Positions 4,969 through 6,790 of a stretch of DNA of 6,790 nt are shown here, piece by piece. The notes under the pieces were generated by a model. The model saw nothing but the letters and a program-made list of their open reading frames with translations. It was not told the origin of the DNA and did no database searches. This stretch comes from an uncultured Clostridiaceae bacterium. GTDB taxonomy: Bacteria; Bacillota; Clostridia; TANB77; CAG-508. Made by a program: the position numbers and the translations under genes. Position 1 is the stretch's first letter. Each line of letters starts with the position of its first letter. The stretch is from the NCBI GenBank assembly GCA_958417695.1, contig CATZDQ010000092.1, forward strand, positions 1 to 6,790. The letters run 5' to 3'.

Positions 4969-6790
4969 ATGAAGTTACAAAAGCGTGGTTTAAAAATTGG
5001 TATTTTTATAATCCTGTTGGTTTCTTTTGGAATAGTACATATGACTAGTCCGGTTGCAAGAGCCACGAATGGACAAAGTAAGACAGCAGAGGTTTCTATT
5101 AGTTATAGTGCTCATGTGCAAGATAAAGGCTGGGAGGAAGATTTTAGTAAAGTGGATGGTATGACTTCCGGTACGATAGGTCAAGGGTTGAAAATAGAAG
5201 CTATGAAGATGCAACTAAAGAATGCTCCTGTAAATGCAAAGGTTCGTTATCAGGCACATGTACAAGATATTGGTTGGCAAGATTGGGAAGAAAATGGTCA
5301 TGTAGTGGGTACAACTGGTAAGAATTTGAAAATAGAGGCTCTAAATATAGTTCTGGAAAATTTACCAGACTATCAAATTGTTTATAGAAGTTATATACAA
5401 GCAATGGGGTGGAGCTCTTGGGTTTCAGATGGAGAGATGACAGGGACAACTGGTAGAAATTTAAGACTAGAGGCTATTCAAATAAAGGTAATAAAGAAAG
5501 ATTTTTCTGTTGTATATGATGCTTTTGTACAAAATGCAGGTTGGCAGGGAAATAGAAGTGATGGTGCTGTTTCTGGAACAACAGGACAAAATTTAAAGTT
5601 AGAGGCTTTTAAGATATACTTGGTAGGTGCACCTGTTAGTGCTGGTATTACTTATCAAGCACATGTGCAAGACATCGGTTGGCAGGATTGGGTAAATACG
5701 AATCAAATGGCTGGTGTCTTGGATAAAGGCCTAAAGGTAGAAGCTATTAAGGTCAAGCTAATTGGTTTAGCTTCTTACGATGTTCGTTATCGTGTACATG
5801 TACAAGATATAGGTTGGATGGATTGGGTAACAAATGGGGAATTAGCAGGTACGACAGGTAGAAATTTAAAAGTAGAGGCTATTCAAGTCAAGGTGATACC
5901 AAAAGGAAATGTCTCTGTGGCTTATGCTTCTCATATACAGGATATAGACTGGGAGGAAGCATTTAGTAGAGTAGATGGCATGGTATCTGGTACAACCGGT
6001 AGAAATTTAAAGATTGAAGCAATGAAAATGAAACTAGTGAATGCACCGATAGATGCTAAGATTGTATATCGTAGTTATATTCAAGGAAGTGGTTGGCAGG
6101 CTTGGGTTCAAAATGGTGAACAAACAGGTACAACAGGTAAGAATTTACGTTTAGAGGCTATTCAAATTAAGATAGAGGGAATTGAAAATTATAGTGTAAG
6201 GTATCGCACACATGTACAAGATATTGGCTGGATGGATTGGGTAACAGATGGAGAAACATCTGGTGTGGTTGGAAATAGTCTGAAAATAGAGGCTATTCAG
6301 ATTGAAGTATTGCCAAGTAGCCAAATAAAGCCAATGACAAAGGGAAAACTTAATTTAGAAGTGCCAGCAGAAGATACGATAAATGGAAGTACTTTATATA
6401 TGGAAGGATGGGCAATGGCTAATCAGAAAAATACACAGCTAGAAATATATTTAGATGGTCAAAGAATTCATACGAATATTATTCGTGTGGCTAGAACAGA
6501 TGTTATTTCGTCTGTTACAGGTTTTGGTGGTATTGCAGAAAATCCTCAACCCGGATTTAAGACAAGTATAGATATTCGTAATTATGGTAGGGGTAGTCAT
6601 TTACTGATGATTAAAATGGTAAATGAGGAAAATAGTACGATTACCTTTTTACAAAAGGGACTTTCTTTTGGAAGACAGATGAAAAAAGGAATTGATGTTT
6701 CTACTTATCAAAGTACAATTAATTGGCCAAAGGTAAAACAAGATGGTGTGGACTTTGCCATGATTCGTGTTGGTTTTAGAGGGTATGGGC
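4969..6790 (+). CDS. Secreted ChW-repeat protein with C-terminal GH25 muramidase domain, 3' end outside window
   Basis: The 607 visible residues have no stop before the right edge. Residues 1-32 form a signal peptide: basic MKLQKRGLK, a hydrophobic core and a likely cleavage site after ARA (30-32). Nine ChW repeats of 38-48 residues follow (about 45-447), each built on a Y.AHVQ.IGWQ.W core and ending in GTTG.NLKIEAI. Residues about 456-567 form a separate unassigned domain. From 571, KKGIDVSTYQSTINWPKVK and GVDFAMIRVGFRGYG are the first strands of a GH25 lysozyme (1,4-beta-N-acetylmuramidase); D576 matches the N-terminal catalytic-site Asp. The Glu that acts as acid lies past the window, so activity cannot be confirmed. 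ChW repeats are known mainly from Clostridia and are thought to mediate attachment to the cell surface or other polymers. The likely role is a wall-bound hydrolase in wall remodelling. It has its own promoter after the glycan operon terminator. Confidence 0.93.
   Translation, partial: MKLQKRGLKIGIFIILLVSFGIVHMTSPVARATNGQSKTAEVSISYSAHVQDKGWEEDFSKVDGMTSGTIGQGLKIEAMKMQLKNAPVNAKVRYQAHVQDIGWQDWEENGHVVGTTGKNLKIEALNIVLENLPDYQIVYRSYIQAMGWSSWVSDGEMTGTTGRNLRLEAIQIKVIKKDFSVVYDAFVQNAGWQGNRSDGAVSGTTGQNLKLEAFKIYLVGAPVSAGITYQAHVQDIGWQDWVNTNQMAGVLDKGLKVEAIKVKLIGLASYDVRYRVHVQDIGWMDWVTNGELAGTTGRNLKVEAIQVKVIPKGNVSVAYASHIQDIDWEEAFSRVDGMVSGTTGRNLKIEAMKMKLVNAPIDAKIVYRSYIQGSGWQAWVQNGEQTGTTGKNLRLEAIQIKIEGIENYSVRYRTHVQDIGWMDWVTDGETSGVVGNSLKIEAIQIEVLPSSQIKPMTKGKLNLEVPAEDTINGSTLYMEGWAMANQKNTQLEIYLDGQRIHTNIIRVARTDVISSVTGFGGIAENPQPGFKTSIDIRNYGRGSHLLMIKMVNEENSTITFLQKGLSFGRQMKKGIDVSTYQSTINWPKVKQDGVDFAMIRVGFRGYG
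5101..6309 (+). repeat. Nine tandem ChW repeats (protein level), divergent at DNA level
   Basis: The repeats cover residues about 45-84, 92-129, 137-174, 181-218, 228-264, 272-309, 316-356, 366-402 and 410-447 of the secreted protein, with conserved Trp at 55, 103, 148, 192, 238, 283, 328, 376 and 421. Most have a second Trp three residues later. Repeats 1 and 7 have WEE..FS.VDGM instead, and repeat 4 has WQGNRSDGA. Short exact DNA matches survive, such as ACATGTACAAGATAT at 5256, 5796 and 6210, but most codons differ, so the array is old and should be fairly stable. Confidence 0.88.
6334..6669 (+). other. Unassigned probable beta-sandwich domain between ChW repeats and GH25
   Basis: Residues about 456-567 contain MEGWAMANQKNTQLEIYLDG, an R.DV pair (509-512), a Gly/Pro-rich loop (518-529) and GF.TSIDI..YG.GSHLLMIKMVNEE. 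Alternating short strands with Gly turns resemble an Ig-like or carbohydrate-binding beta sandwich seen near GH25 and ChW modules in clostridial proteins. I cannot name the family with certainty. Confidence 0.5.

Noticed and set aside
4990..5449. Minus-strand frames opposite the ChW repeats
   Set aside because: They mirror the repeated coding sequence of the secreted protein and have no independent support.
5101..6309. CRISPR-like or minisatellite repeat array
   Set aside because: The repeats are degenerate in DNA, keep reading frame and encode ChW units; there are no constant repeats with unique spacers.

Overview
The window is AT-rich, with purine-rich AGGAGG-type ribosome binding sites and every supported gene on the + strand. 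One gene encodes a secreted protein with ChW repeats (Clostridial hydrophobic, conserved Trp). Together these point to a low-GC Firmicute of the class Clostridia, plausibly a Lachnospiraceae-like gut anaerobe. The exact taxon cannot be read from the sequence.

Region 1 (2-4820) is the 3' part of a surface-glycan biosynthesis operon. In order it holds: the C-terminal part of a polytopic GT-C/YfhO-like membrane protein (2-1318, 5' end outside the window); a DPM1/GtrB/GacI-like family 2 glycosyltransferase (1330-2052); a small DUF2304-like (GacJ-like) three-helix membrane protein with a coiled-coil tail (2056-2472); a WfgS-like family 2 glycosyltransferase (2507-3265); a four-helix SMR/EamA (ArnE/F-like) putative lipid-sugar flippase gene broken by one extra base near 3507/3508 (3370-3724); and an EpsJ/CpsI-like family 2 glycosyltransferase (3771-4820). 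A very long, nearly perfect hairpin followed by seven T residues (4821-4889) closes the operon.

Region 2 (4890-6790) starts with a sigma-A type promoter (TTGCTA, 17 bp, TATAAT) and a strong RBS. These drive a large secreted protein with a signal peptide, nine ChW repeats, an unassigned probable beta-sandwich domain and the start of a GH25 muramidase domain. The window ends inside the GH25 domain.

How the genes may work together (inference): the first three genes and the SMR-like gene have the parts list of a three-component decoration system. In such a system a sugar is loaded onto undecaprenyl phosphate by the DPM1-like enzyme with its DUF2304 partner, flipped by a small transporter, and attached outside the cell by a GT-C enzyme. 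The other two GT2 enzymes would build the backbone or repeat unit in the cytosol. The frameshift in the putative flippase makes the state of this system in the sequenced strain an open question. The downstream ChW-GH25 protein is separately transcribed and probably acts on or at the same cell wall. I see no RNA genes, insertion sequences, CRISPR arrays or gene-free stretch longer than 300 bases.
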